This document shows positions 15,315 through 22,457 of a stretch of 64,000 nt of DNA, piece after piece. This stretch comes from Bacillota bacterium (GTDB taxonomy: Bacteria > Bacillota > Clostridia > Peptostreptococcales > Anaerovoracaceae), in assembly GCA_017416795.1 (NCBI GenBank), contig JAFQBD010000037.1:1-64000 (forward strand). The letters run 5' to 3'. Each line of letters starts with the position of its first letter. Position 1 is the first letter of the stretch. The translations under genes were made by a program, and so were the position numbers. The notes beneath the pieces are model-generated. The model had not been told where the DNA came from, searched no databases, and worked only from the letters and a program-made list of their open reading frames with translations.

Positions 15315-16625
15315 TTAGCCCATCAGCAGGATGATCGGAAGATCTACTGCGAATGTTGCCAGCATTGGGATAACCAGACCTGTGATAAATGCATCAAGGT
15401 ATGATTTCTTATGTGTTGTATGGCAGATCGCGAATACTGATACGATGGAGCCGTTCCACGGCAGTGAGTCGAGACCGCCGCATCCGTCTGCCGCTAATCT
15501 GTGGATGAATTCCAGGTTGTATCCCTGCTGTCCGTATTCAAGGAATACGTCACCGATAGATTCGTATACCAGTGAGATACCGCCTGAAGCCGATCCCAGG
15601 ATACCTGCGAATATATTAGCTCCGATAGCTGCTACCAGATAAGGATTGGCTTCTGATCCCATCAGCACGTCTATAGCGAACTGATAGAACGGGATACCCT
15701 TTACGACTGAACCGAAACCTACGATAACTGCTGTGTTAGTGATAACAGTGATGGATGTCAGGGCTGCTTTATTCATGATTTCCTTCATTTCAGCCTTTTT
15801 AGGCAGGTAATTCCAGAAGATGATAACTGCAGCTGCAATACCGATCAGCAGGCAGATAACGATGTCGATCTCAGCGATGTTGAACAGCACCAGCACAAGT
15901 GCGATAGGCACGATGGAAAGCCATCCGTTAGGTGCAGGCTCATTGTCATCAGGTCTTTCAACGCCTTCAGGCCATTCGAAATGTTCGTCTCTGAGTCTTG
16001 CCTGCTTACATCTGTAATTCATGTACCAGATGATCGTCAGAGCCATGAACAGTGATGAGCAGATTCCCGGTACCAGACCTGCATATGCAGGAGTTCCCAG
16101 GTAACCCATTGAAACGATATTAGGGATCTGTGGTGCGAAAGGACCTGTCATAGCGAATGTCCACATACCGCCGCATACGATACCTGGCAGAAGTCTTGTA
16201 GGCAGGTCAGCGTCTTCAAAGATCTTCAGCGCTACAGGATAGATAGCGAAGATGATAACGAAGCTGTTGATACCGCCGTAACTTAAGATAGCTGCAGGGA
16301 GCATACATGCCCACATAGCGTTCTTTGTTCCGAACTTACTTGAAATAATAGAACCGATCTGTCTTGCCGCTCCGGAAACTTGATACAGGCTTCCGAATAT
16401 GTTACCCAGCAGGAAGATGAAGAAGTATGAAACGAAGAACCCCATAACACCTTCCATATAAGTAGTAGTTACCGTCTCGAATACAGGGAGCTTGCTTGTG
16501 AGACATACTACGATTGCTGCGATAGGTCCTATCAGAATTGGTGATAACTGTTTGAAGATCAGGATAGCCATCAATGCGAACGCCGCCGCCAGACCTATCG
16601 CTGATATAAGGATTTCTGTAGACAT
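15315..16625 (-). CDS. GntP-family permease
   Basis: 436 residues, about 12 membrane helices. The pattern FKQLSPILIGPIAAIVVCL at the N-terminus, YGGINSFVIIFAIYPVA in the first half, and the late SASGGISLVYESIG and LDSLPWNGSIVSVFAICHTTH segments are typical of the GntP/InoGAT family (gluconate, hydroxybutyrate or related carboxylates). AAAGGA precedes the ATG. It lies between hutG and the CotH-like gene, separated from each by a terminator. Substrate not readable; the hutG neighbour gives only a weak hint. Confidence 0.85.
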   Translation of the reverse strand: MSTEILISAIGLAAAFALMAILIFKQLSPILIGPIAAIVVCLTSKLPVFETVTTTYMEGVMGFFVSYFFIFLLGNIFGSLYQVSGAARQIGSIISSKFGTKNAMWACMLPAAILSYGGINSFVIIFAIYPVALKIFEDADLPTRLLPGIVCGGMWTFAMTGPFAPQIPNIVSMGYLGTPAYAGLVPGICSSLFMALTIIWYMNYRCKQARLRDEHFEWPEGVERPDDNEPAPNGWLSIVPIALVLVLFNIAEIDIVICLLIGIAAAVIIFWNYLPKKAEMKEIMNKAALTSITVITNTAVIVGFGSVVKGIPFYQFAIDVLMGSEANPYLVAAIGANIFAGILGSASGGISLVYESIGDVFLEYGQQGYNLEFIHRLAADGCGGLDSLPWNGSIVSVFAICHTTHKKSYLDAFITGLVIPMLATFAVDLPIILLMG

Positions 16626-16716
16626 TAAACTGTCCTTTCTCGATAGTTGGATATAATTATTGATTTTTCTAGTACTTTGTTCAAGACATACAGTGCAAGT
16701 ATCTCACACTGCAATA

Positions 16717-16750
16717 TAAAAGTCAAACCATATAACAGGTTTGACTTTTA
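16717..16750 (-). terminator. Terminator of the formimidoylglutamase gene
   Basis: A perfect 13-bp stem TAAAAGTCAAACC/GGTTTGACTTTTA with an 8-base loop, 20 bases past the hutG-like stop. The stem's own T/A ends supply the T-rich tail in both directions. Confidence 0.85.
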
Positions 16751-16769
16751 TTTGTAATATTCAGTTAAT

Positions 16770-17789
16770 TTAATCAAAGTCTATTACCAGCAAATTATTC
16801 AGCTTGCATAATGTATTTACCACTGTGAAGATTATGACTGCACCTAGCTTAACAGTAGCATCATCATGGTCAAAGCGCGGCGAGATCTCACATAAATCAA
16901 ATCCTCTCACATTTTTGGTTCGTAAGATATGCTTGATGATCGGCAGTACTGCTTCCGGTTCAAGGCCTACGGCCTGCGTCGCGCTGACACCCGGAGCAAA
17001 TGCCGAAGAAAATACATCCGCACATATCGTCATATATGTGGAACTACAGTTGAACAGTTCAGTATCTATCCTAGATAAAACTTGTGCAAAGTTCACATTC
17101 TGTATCTCTTTTGCAAGAATATAGTTGATATCATTACTTTGAGCATATTTAAACAAGCTAACAGTATTGCTGTTTTGCTGTATGCCTATCGGCAAATAAC
17201 AGTACGATATATCTTCTGTTTTATAGATATCTGCGATTTGACGGAACATTGACCCTGAAGTAGGACCGTTTTCATATGGTCTTAAATCAAAGTGAGCATC
17301 AAAGTTCACTATCCCCATATCAAGAGGCTTGCCATTTTTCTTCAAATCTGCAAACTGCCCCAGGAAATGACCGAAAGTAGTCTCGTGACCTCCGCCAAGA
17401 ACTATAGGGAACAATCCCATTTCCAGGATTTTTTCCACCGCCTTTCCAAGAAGCTTCTGTCCTTCTTCCATGGAAATATCATCACAGACTATATTACCTG
17501 TATCATACATTTTCACGGTTTTTTCAAAGACGCACGGCAGATTTGATAATTTGCCTCTTATATAGTTGGGAGCCTTTGCTGTGCCAATACGTCCATTGTT
17601 TCTCTCTACCCCTTCTTCACTGCAAAAACCGATAAATGCAAATCCATACTCACAGTAAAAGTCATCATGCTCTTCAGTCAAGTCAAGAGGCTGCACCCAC
17701 TGGTGCCATCTGAAAGCATCGTAATCAGTTTCACTATCTACCCTTCCGCTCCAGTGTTCCATCGCGCTTATATAACTTTTCAGTTCCAT
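16770..17789 (-). CDS. hutG: Formimidoylglutamase / arginase-family ureohydrolase
   Basis: 339 residues. Metal-ligand motifs of the ureohydrolase superfamily are present: GGGHET (His), VNFDAHFDLRP (DxHxD type) and ICADVFSSAFAPGVSA, which matches the formimidoylglutamase version (DVFxxxxAPGVSA) rather than arginase (DPxxxPxxGTP). TSGSMFRQI is another HutG mark. The enzyme hydrolyses N-formimidoyl-glutamate to glutamate and formamide at the end of histidine degradation. No other hut genes are in the window. Binding site AGGAGGG lies upstream of the ATG. Confidence 0.85.
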   Translation of the reverse strand: MELKSYISAMEHWSGRVDSETDYDAFRWHQWVQPLDLTEEHDDFYCEYGFAFIGFCSEEGVERNNGRIGTAKAPNYIRGKLSNLPCVFEKTVKMYDTGNIVCDDISMEEGQKLLGKAVEKILEMGLFPIVLGGGHETTFGHFLGQFADLKKNGKPLDMGIVNFDAHFDLRPYENGPTSGSMFRQIADIYKTEDISYCYLPIGIQQNSNTVSLFKYAQSNDINYILAKEIQNVNFAQVLSRIDTELFNCSSTYMTICADVFSSAFAPGVSATQAVGLEPEAVLPIIKHILRTKNVRGFDLCEISPRFDHDDATVKLGAVIIFTVVNTLCKLNNLLVIDFD

Positions 17790-17809
17790 AGATGCCCTCC
17801 TGTTGTAAA

Positions 17810-17980
17810 TTATGTGTTCTGTGTATTATTATAAAGTACTTTCTTTTTGAAAAACAACATCATTTTTATGAACGATATCCCCAGACCATTGGCAAACCCG
17901 ATCAAAGCAGATCCGATGATCGCACCCCACCAACCCCCGAGCAATAACAATAATAAATATCCTCCTAAGAACAATACCAT
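17810..17980 (-). pseudogene. Small hydrophobic ORF, probably the 3' remnant of a transporter gene
   Basis: 56 codons, mostly membrane-like: YLLLLLLGGWWGAIIGSALI then GFANGLGISFIKMMLFFKKK, ending in a basic tail. There is no ribosome binding site before the only ATG, and an in-frame TGA lies 5 codons upstream, so it is more like the last membrane helix of a lost permease than a complete gene. The Gly-rich GGWWGAIIGS pattern resembles the C-terminal end of PTS IIC (UlaA-like) proteins, but this is a guess. Confidence 0.4.
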
Positions 17981-18005
17981 CCAAATATTATTGAAAAGTC
18001 AAATG

Positions 18006-18037
18006 GTTTTGCTCAAAGTGTGTTTTGCTCAAAGTGT
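18006..18037. repeat. Perfect tandem duplication of a 16-bp unit
   Basis: GTTTTGCTCAAAGTGT occurs twice head to tail with no mismatch. It lies in the gene-poor scar between hutG and the DMT transporter gene. Confidence 0.9.
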
Positions 18038-18099
18038 AAGTTTATTAAATGATAAGGATGTCCTCTCTGACGCCCTGCGGCTTTTAACTTACATACGAT

Positions 18100-19011
18100 C
18101 TATTCACCCTCTATCACTGCAAGCATCAGAATACCGATTATTATGATAGCTATGAACACATATTGCTTCTTTGTCAGCTTTTCCTTCAGGAATATCCTGG
18201 ACAGTAACAATGATACTACACATACCGATGAAAGTATCGGCGCAGCTATAGCTCCGTTGCCGCTCATTGCGTATACATATGTCAACTGCCCTGCTGTTTC
18301 ACAAATAGCTGCTACAAGCTTGTCCTTCTGCTTCGGTGCTTCGAATTTGACATACTTCATCTTCATGAACACAAACAATATCAATCCGCAGATAGCAAAA
18401 GTCAGTTCATATGAAACATTAGCTACCAGCTCGATGTTTTCTTCTGTGATCCCTACTAATGGACTTGTTTCCATTCCCAGGAAGAAGATATCGAGAAAGC
18501 TTCCGAATGCATCGATCAACGCATAACAGAACGGCATCATGAATGCGATGACAGCCAGCTTGCTGCCCAGCTTGCTCTTTCTGTTCACATCGGAGCTTCC
18601 TTCCATGTATCCCACACCAACAACACCAACTACGATCACTGCGATAGCAAACCAAACTGCAGGTGCGATACTTTCGCCTAAAAATACCACACAGAGAATA
18701 GAGCACATTGCTCCGGCAGTGTTTTCGATAGGATCTGCCAGTGATTCTTCGATAAATCTAAGTCCGAAGAATGAGCATGCCATCGATAATATGTAGCATA
18801 ATGAAACCGGTAAATATTTGATCAGATTGATCGGATCATATGATATATCGGAAGTAAGAAGCGTGAACACTGCATGGATACCCATTACCGCTCCTACCAT
18901 GATACATACCTTCAGATGTCCGTACTTCTCGTTTTCATGAGAGCCTTTTTTATAGAAAAGCTCTGCCACACCCCATAATAAAGTTGTTGCGATCGTAAAA
19001 AATAGCCACAT
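18100..19011 (-). CDS. DMT-superfamily (EamA-like) transporter
   Basis: 303 residues with about 10 membrane helices in two repeat halves, the EamA/DMT architecture. Marks include TTLLWGVAELFYKKGS at the N-terminus and, near the end of each half, an IEESLADPIENTAG-like and a SGNGAIAAPILSSVCVVSLL segment, followed by LSRIFLKEKLTKKQY. The protein exports or imports a small metabolite; substrate unknown. AGAGGAAA precedes the ATG. It is transcribed after the Fic gene but separated from it by a terminator. Confidence 0.88.
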   Translation of the reverse strand: MWLFFTIATTLLWGVAELFYKKGSHENEKYGHLKVCIMVGAVMGIHAVFTLLTSDISYDPINLIKYLPVSLCYILSMACSFFGLRFIEESLADPIENTAGAMCSILCVVFLGESIAPAVWFAIAVIVVGVVGVGYMEGSSDVNRKSKLGSKLAVIAFMMPFCYALIDAFGSFLDIFFLGMETSPLVGITEENIELVANVSYELTFAICGLILFVFMKMKYVKFEAPKQKDKLVAAICETAGQLTYVYAMSGNGAIAAPILSSVCVVSLLLSRIFLKEKLTKKQYVFIAIIIIGILMLAVIEGE

Positions 19012-19082
19012 AAATATTTCCTCTTTTCTTAAAATCGTACGCTCTCCATAGTATTACAAATCGATTAATTTTGCAAGGAAAA

Positions 19083-19104
19083 AGAAGGTCGTTATCGACC
19101 TTCT
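19083..19104 (-). terminator. Terminator of the Fic gene
   Basis: A 9-bp stem AGAAGGTCG/CGACCTTCT with a TTAT loop, followed on the minus strand by TTTTTCC, 28 bases past the Fic stop. The bases between stem and gene (CGTGTTCAT) match those beside the tmRNA terminator at 20127-20134. Confidence 0.85.
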
Positions 19105-19131
19105 CTCGTGTTCATAGTAAAAGTGATGCTA

Positions 19132-19743
19132 TTAACCTTTCAATTTTTCTGTCTTATATTCTGTGTATCCTTCGTAATAATAACTGTGATCAATGCCTTT
19201 CATGTACATTTCACGGTCATTGATCCTATCAGTCATTGCATTCTTAAGTATATGTTTGATTTCAATATCCTTTATAGGACTGCGTTCCATGGCAAGCAGG
19301 TAATCATCTTTATCGACTTTGCTCCAATCCACTACTTGTTTGATTTCTTTCTTGAAAATCTGATCAAGCCATATTCTCATACTGCGTCCATTACCTTCTC
19401 TAAATGGATGGGCAACGTTCATTTCCACATACTTTTCAACAATTTCATCAAAAGTAGTCTGAGGCATTTTTTCGACATTACCCAAAGCAGCTTCAAGATA
19501 CATAACCGGCGTAAATCTGAAATTGCCTTTTGCAATATTCACATCTCTGATTACACCTGCAAAGTCATACAAATCTTCAAACAATGCTTTATGTATTTCT
19601 TGTAATGCACCAAAGCTTCCGGCTTGCATTTCATCAAGGCTTCCGCTTTCGAAAAGTTCAAGAGCTTTCATCTTGCTGATTTTTTCTTCCGCCTTTGCAA
19701 GCTCGACAGAGTCTAATATTTTTAATTTATTATCCAGAGTCAT
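19132..19743 (-). CDS. Class III Fic-domain AMP-transferase (self-inhibited)
   Basis: 203 residues. The Fic motif HPFREGNGRSMR (about 112-123) is intact: catalytic His, acidic Glu and the GNGR anion hole. The C-terminus carries SYYYEG, the (S/T)xxxE(G/N) inhibitory motif at the position typical of class III Fic proteins. Overall it closely resembles the Neisseria NmFic pattern (YDFAGVIRDVNIAKGNFRF, MERSPIKDIEIKHIL), which AMPylates DNA gyrase (knowledge of the family). Targets here are unknown. AAAGGAG precedes the ATG. No antitoxin partner is needed or seen. It sits between ssrA-linked repeats and a DMT transporter gene. Confidence 0.93.
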   Translation of the reverse strand: MTLDNKLKILDSVELAKAEEKISKMKALELFESGSLDEMQAGSFGALQEIHKALFEDLYDFAGVIRDVNIAKGNFRFTPVMYLEAALGNVEKMPQTTFDEIVEKYVEMNVAHPFREGNGRSMRIWLDQIFKKEIKQVVDWSKVDKDDYLLAMERSPIKDIEIKHILKNAMTDRINDREMYMKGIDHSYYYEGYTEYKTEKLKG

Positions 19744-19827
19744 CCCTTACTCCTTTATTTTCTTTGATATTTCTTGTAATAATTATACCATTTTTGATAT
19801 CTTTTAGCCACATATATAAGTATATTT

Positions 19828-19973
19828 GTGGAGGTGAACGCTCGGTGGCAATGCCGCCTCGCTCCTGCATTCGATTCCCACACAATTCCTTCGTGAAATG
19901 AAAAAGCCGCCTGTTGGCGGCATTTCATTTCATGGTGGAGATGAACGTTCGGTGGCTATGCCACCTCACTCCT
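19828..19973. repeat. Two direct copies of a 39-bp hairpin repeat downstream of ssrA
   Basis: 19828-19866 and 19935-19973 match at 34 of 39 positions by eye. Each holds a GGTGGC-NNN-GCCNCC hairpin whose stem is kept (G-U in the first, perfect in the second). Both start with GTGGAGRTGAACG; the second is preceded by TTCATG, giving 16 bases identical to the end of the ssrA gene (20131-20146). Confidence 0.75.
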
Positions 19974-20099
19974 ACGGTCGGATGGCTACATCCGCCATCC
20001 TCCCTACGCTGTCGCATTTTCCGGCAAATCGCACTTCGTGCTCTTTGGGAAAATCCGCATGAGAATCTTTCGATTCCCTACTTCATTATGAACACAGAA

Positions 20100-20125
20100 A
20101 AAGAGGGTCATTTCTGACCCTCTTT
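20100..20125 (-). terminator. Terminator of the tmRNA gene
   Basis: An 11-bp stem AAAGAGGGTCA/TGACCCTCTTT with a TTTC loop, 9 bases past the tmRNA 3' end, followed by T/C on the minus strand. It is nested inside an outer inverted repeat ATGAACAC/GTGTTCAT. Confidence 0.9.
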
Positions 20126-20134
20126 TCGTGTTCA

Positions 20135-20494
20135 TGGTGGAGATGATGGGAATCGAACCCATGTCCGAAAGCATTTCCAACGGAATTTCTCCGAGCGCAG
20201 CTTTTGTTTTAAAGTTTCGCATCATCGGCCGCCCAAAAGCAGGCTGCCTAGTCAGCTATCCCGTTAGTCCCTTACGGTGCCGGGCTTTCCCGCAAGGTTT
20301 TCCTGTATGTTTTGACACATGGGACCGGACCTACAGGTGAGTCCGGGCATGCGCGCGGGGCTGAACTATGCAGCCAGTGCGAATGAATTGTTATTTTTAG
20401 CGTTTATATTTAACGTGTCCCTTTTAACGCAGACTGGACAAACTGCGGCTCGCTTATCCGGTTTCCACACCCCCGTCGAAACCAGTGCACCCCC
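20135..20494 (-). ncRNA. ssrA: Transfer-messenger RNA (tmRNA)
   Basis: One-piece tmRNA of about 360 nt. The 5' end GGGGGTGCACTGGTTTCGAC and the 3' end CATCTCCACCA form a 7-bp acceptor stem with two G-U pairs; the CCA is encoded. The T-arm reads GGGTTCGATTCCC. The tag frame is at 20401-20366: GCT resume codon then Lys-Asn-Asn-Asn-Ser-Phe-Ala-Leu-Ala-Ala and TAG, i.e. the tag (A)KNNNSFALAA, ending in the ALAA protease signal. tmRNA rescues stalled ribosomes with SmpB. It lies 42 bases after a coiled-coil gene that follows smpB, so all may share a transcript. Confidence 0.97.
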
Positions 20495-20502
20495 ATATAT
20501 AT

Positions 20503-20527
20503 CTGCGGCCGGACCATCCGGTCGCAG
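20503..20527 (-). other. Hairpin just upstream of the tmRNA 5' end
   Basis: CTGCG-A-CCGGA-TGG-TCCGG-C-CGCAG on the minus strand: two 5-bp stems separated by one mismatch and a 3-base loop. It ends 8 bases before the mature tmRNA start. It could be a processing signal for precursor cleavage, or a partial terminator separating the protein genes from ssrA (inference). Confidence 0.55.
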
Positions 20528-20536
20528 GGTATGACA

Positions 20537-20857
20537 TTATTCTACAGAATCTCTGCCGGCTTTGGCGTCGTATTCGTCTTTTGCCAGCTGGATCTGCTTT
20601 TCGAGATCTGCGATCTCTGCATAGCTTGCTTTTATTCTTTCGCAAAGTGTTTTTACTGTCTCGTCTTCTACTTTGCCTTTTTCAAAAAGGCTAAAATAAT
20701 ATTCCCCGATTTCCTTCATCGCAAGGCCTATATCCTGTTTTTCGGAACTGATCTTGCTCTTCAGCTTACCGACTTCCATCAGTTCTCCGGCTTTGTTTCC
20801 TGCCATCACTGCTGCATCTGTCGCTGCCTTGCTGATTTTATCGAATAATCCTGCCAT
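20537..20857 (-). CDS. Small coiled-coil protein of unknown function next to ssrA
   Basis: 106 residues, no Cys and no membrane segment. The N-terminus (GLFDKISKAATDAAVMAGNK) is amphipathic helical; the rest is strongly helical and charged (KLKSKISSEKQDIGLAMKEI, then IADLEKQIQLAKDEYDAKAG), predicting a coiled coil. Similar small proteins occur widely in Clostridia, but I know no function. GGAGG precedes the ATG. It lies between smpB and ssrA with short gaps, so it is probably in the same operon. Confidence 0.75.
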   Translation of the reverse strand: MAGLFDKISKAATDAAVMAGNKAGELMEVGKLKSKISSEKQDIGLAMKEIGEYYFSLFEKGKVEDETVKTLCERIKASYAEIADLEKQIQLAKDEYDAKAGRDSVE

Positions 20858-20891
20858 CTCTTATCCTCCATTTCTCATAAACCGATACGAC

Positions 20892-21335
20892 TTACTTTCT
20901 CATAGCCTGCTGCATCCTTCTGTCTGCATCTCTCTTGGCGATATCATGTCTCTTATCGTATTCCTTCTTACCTCGAGCTACAGCGATCTCCACTTTAGCT
21001 CTTCCTCTATCGTTAATGTACATCCTCAGCGGCACTAAAGTCAAGCCCTTGAGAGTCGTATATCCTATCAGTTTCCTTATTTCCCTCTTATGAAGAAGCA
21101 GTTTCTTAGGTCTGAGCGGATCCGTATTGAATCTGTTTCCCTGTTCGTAAGGACTTATATTCATACCATAAAGGATCATTTCTTCATTTTCTATTTTCGC
21201 GTAGCTTTCTTTTATGCTTACCTTACCCTGTCTGACTGATTTTATCTCTGTGCCTGTCAGGACGATACCTGCTTCGTACACTTCTTCGATAAAAAAGTCA
21301 TGACGGGCTTTTTTATTATTTGCTACAACTTTCAT
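20892..21335 (-). CDS. smpB: SsrA-binding protein
   Basis: 147 residues from the ATG at 21335 (AAGGGG box 5 bases before). Classic Smp[61 protein letters not shown], and the basic C-terminal tail [19 protein letters not shown] that enters the decoding centre. It carries tmRNA to stalled ribosomes. Its ATG overlaps the stop of the upstream signal-peptidase-like gene (ATGA), so the two are translationally coupled. ssrA itself lies about 400 bases downstream. Confidence 0.97.
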   Translation of the reverse strand: MKVVANNKKARHDFFIEEVYEAGIVLTGTEIKSVRQGKVSIKESYAKIENEEMILYGMNISPYEQGNRFNTDPLRPKKLLLHKREIRKLIGYTTLKGLTLVPLRMYINDRGRAKVEIAVARGKKEYDKRHDIAKRDADRRMQQAMRK

Positions 21336-21742
21336 GTTAACCCCTTCCATTTCAGGACCACTTTACCGACACGATCTTCTATCTTCAATACCCCTATAGC
21401 TTCGTTCCTGCTGTCCATAGATGTGGATCTGTTATCACCAAGGACGAAAAGCTCGCCGTCCTTCAACTTCACTTCCGGCATATCATCCATACTGACAGCC
21501 TCTTTCATGTACTCATCGTAAGGCCTGCCATTAAGATAAAACATATCGTCTTTTATCTCAACAGTATCTCCCGGTGATCCTGCTACACGACGTACCAATA
21601 TGCTTCCTTCGCCTTCTTCTCCGTAAACACTGCTCCTGAACGCAACGATATCACCTACAGAATCAGCATCCACGACCTTGTTTATCAGCACTTTATCCCC
21701 ATCGTAAAGTGCAGGCTCCATGCCGCTTCCACGTATAGTCAT
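21332..21742 (-). CDS. Signal peptidase I-like protein, catalytic residues replaced, anchor on separate frame
   Basis: 136 residues of the S26 soluble domain: [28 protein letters not shown], and [12 protein letters not shown] near the end. Compared with the intact paralog at 21898, the nucleophile Ser before MEP is Gly7, and the general-base Lys before RV is Arg51, so it should not be a working peptidase. It has no membrane anchor of its own; a 27-codon membrane peptide frame ends at its start (TAATG). Its stop overlaps the smpB start. It could be a non-catalytic partner, as pseudo-signal-peptidases are in some pilus systems, or a decaying gene. Confidence 0.8.
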   Translation of the reverse strand: MTIRGSGMEPALYDGDKVLINKVVDADSVGDIVAFRSSVYGEEGEGSILVRRVAGSPGDTVEIKDDMFYLNGRPYDEYMKEAVSMDDMPEVKLKDGELFVLGDNRSTSMDSRNEAIGVLKIEDRVGKVVLKWKGLT

Positions 21743-21825
21743 TATAGTAAAACGGCTGTTACTGCCAGTGCTGCCAAAACTGCCAAAACGGCTGTCGCTC
21801 CGTAAAGAAATACTTTTTTGTACAT
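21742..21825 (-). CDS. 27-residue membrane peptide, probable detached anchor of the adjacent signal peptidase-like gene
   Basis: Too short for usual gene calling. The frame reads MYKKVFLYGATAVLAVLAAL then AVTAVLL: a basic start and one membrane helix, just what is expected at the N-terminus of a signal peptidase. AGAGGTG lies 5 bases before its ATG. Its stop TAA overlaps the next ATG by one base (TAATG), so ribosomes could re-initiate; or it is the 5' part of a single gene broken by a one-base shift. Confidence 0.6.
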   Translation of the reverse strand: MYKKVFLYGATAVLAVLAALAVTAVLL

Positions 21826-21897
21826 CTCATCACCTCTTGAAGGGAGTATGTACAAAACTGCACTCCGATAAACGACACCTATGTATTTAATAATATC

Positions 21898-22413
21898 TTA
21901 TAACATCCCAAATTCACTGAACGGATACAGTCTTATGAACGCCTTTCCCATTATGTCGTCTTCGCTGACTGTTCCTACAGACGGGTCTCTGCTGTCAAGG
22001 CTGATACTTCTGTTATCACCCATGACGAAAACCTGATCCTGAGGTACAGTAAGCTCGCTTACAGTTCCGTTAGTATATCCTTCAAGTGTATACGGTTCTT
22101 CTAGCGGATATCCATTCCTGTATACCACACCTTCAGATACAGTAATCACATCGCCTTCAACACCAATGACACGTTTGATCAGCAGTTTCTTTCCCTTTCC
22201 GTCATCAGTTTCAAGCCCTGACTTGAACACTATTATATCTTCATATCCAGGATGATCCTTAGTCTTGTATGCCAGCTTATTTATGAACAGATAATTGTTC
22301 TCATAGAGCGTCGGCTCCATGGAGCTTTCTTTGACGATAGTAGGTTTTATAACAGCAGTTATCACCAGCACTATCACTATCGCTATCAGGATATCCTTCA
22401 AAAACTCTTTCAT
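21898..22413 (-). CDS. lepB: Signal peptidase I, intact catalytic dyad
   Basis: 171 residues, the usual Gram-positive SipS size. One N-terminal membrane helix (LKDILIAIVIVLVITAVI), then KESSMEPTL with nucleophile Ser31, LIKRVIGVEGD with general base Lys80, and the MGDNRSISLDSRDPSVG box. It cleaves signal peptides from exported proteins outside the membrane. AGGAGG precedes the ATG. It lies between two paralogs that lack both catalytic residues, all on one strand with the RluA and smpB genes. Confidence 0.96.
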   Translation of the reverse strand: MKEFLKDILIAIVIVLVITAVIKPTIVKESSMEPTLYENNYLFINKLAYKTKDHPGYEDIIVFKSGLETDDGKGKKLLIKRVIGVEGDVITVSEGVVYRNGYPLEEPYTLEGYTNGTVSELTVPQDQVFVMGDNRSISLDSRDPSVGTVSEDDIMGKAFIRLYPFSEFGML

Positions 22414-22457
22414 CGTCTATTGCCTCCTAATCTAACTCAATACCCTTATCTATTTTA

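Larger units (their letters stand above)
17790..18099. other. Intergenic region holding a small membrane ORF and a tandem repeat
   Basis: The 310-base gap between hutG and the DMT transporter holds the hutG promoter region, a 56-codon hydrophobic reading frame on the minus strand (17810-17980) and a perfect tandem 16-bp repeat (18006-18037). No other gene was seen. It looks like scarred sequence left by a deletion. Confidence 0.6.
19744..20134. other. Repeat-rich gap between Fic and ssrA
   Basis: 391 bases without a gene. It contains the Fic promoter side, two copies of a 39-bp hairpin-bearing repeat, a GCCGCC/GGCGGC hairpin (19895-19931), and a copy of the last 16 bases of the tmRNA region (19929-19944). 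TTCGATTCCC occurs at 19870 and 20069, echoing the T-arm of the tmRNA. Confidence 0.7.

Noticed and set aside
17847..18146. 99-residue frame on the plus strand opposite the hutG-DMT gap
   Set aside because: No binding site and no protein-like pattern; it overlaps the DMT transporter end on the other strand.
19828..20000. Partial tRNA genes in the ssrA-side repeats
   Set aside because: GTGGAG and TTCGATTCCC look tRNA-like, but no cloverleaf with anticodon arm can be drawn.
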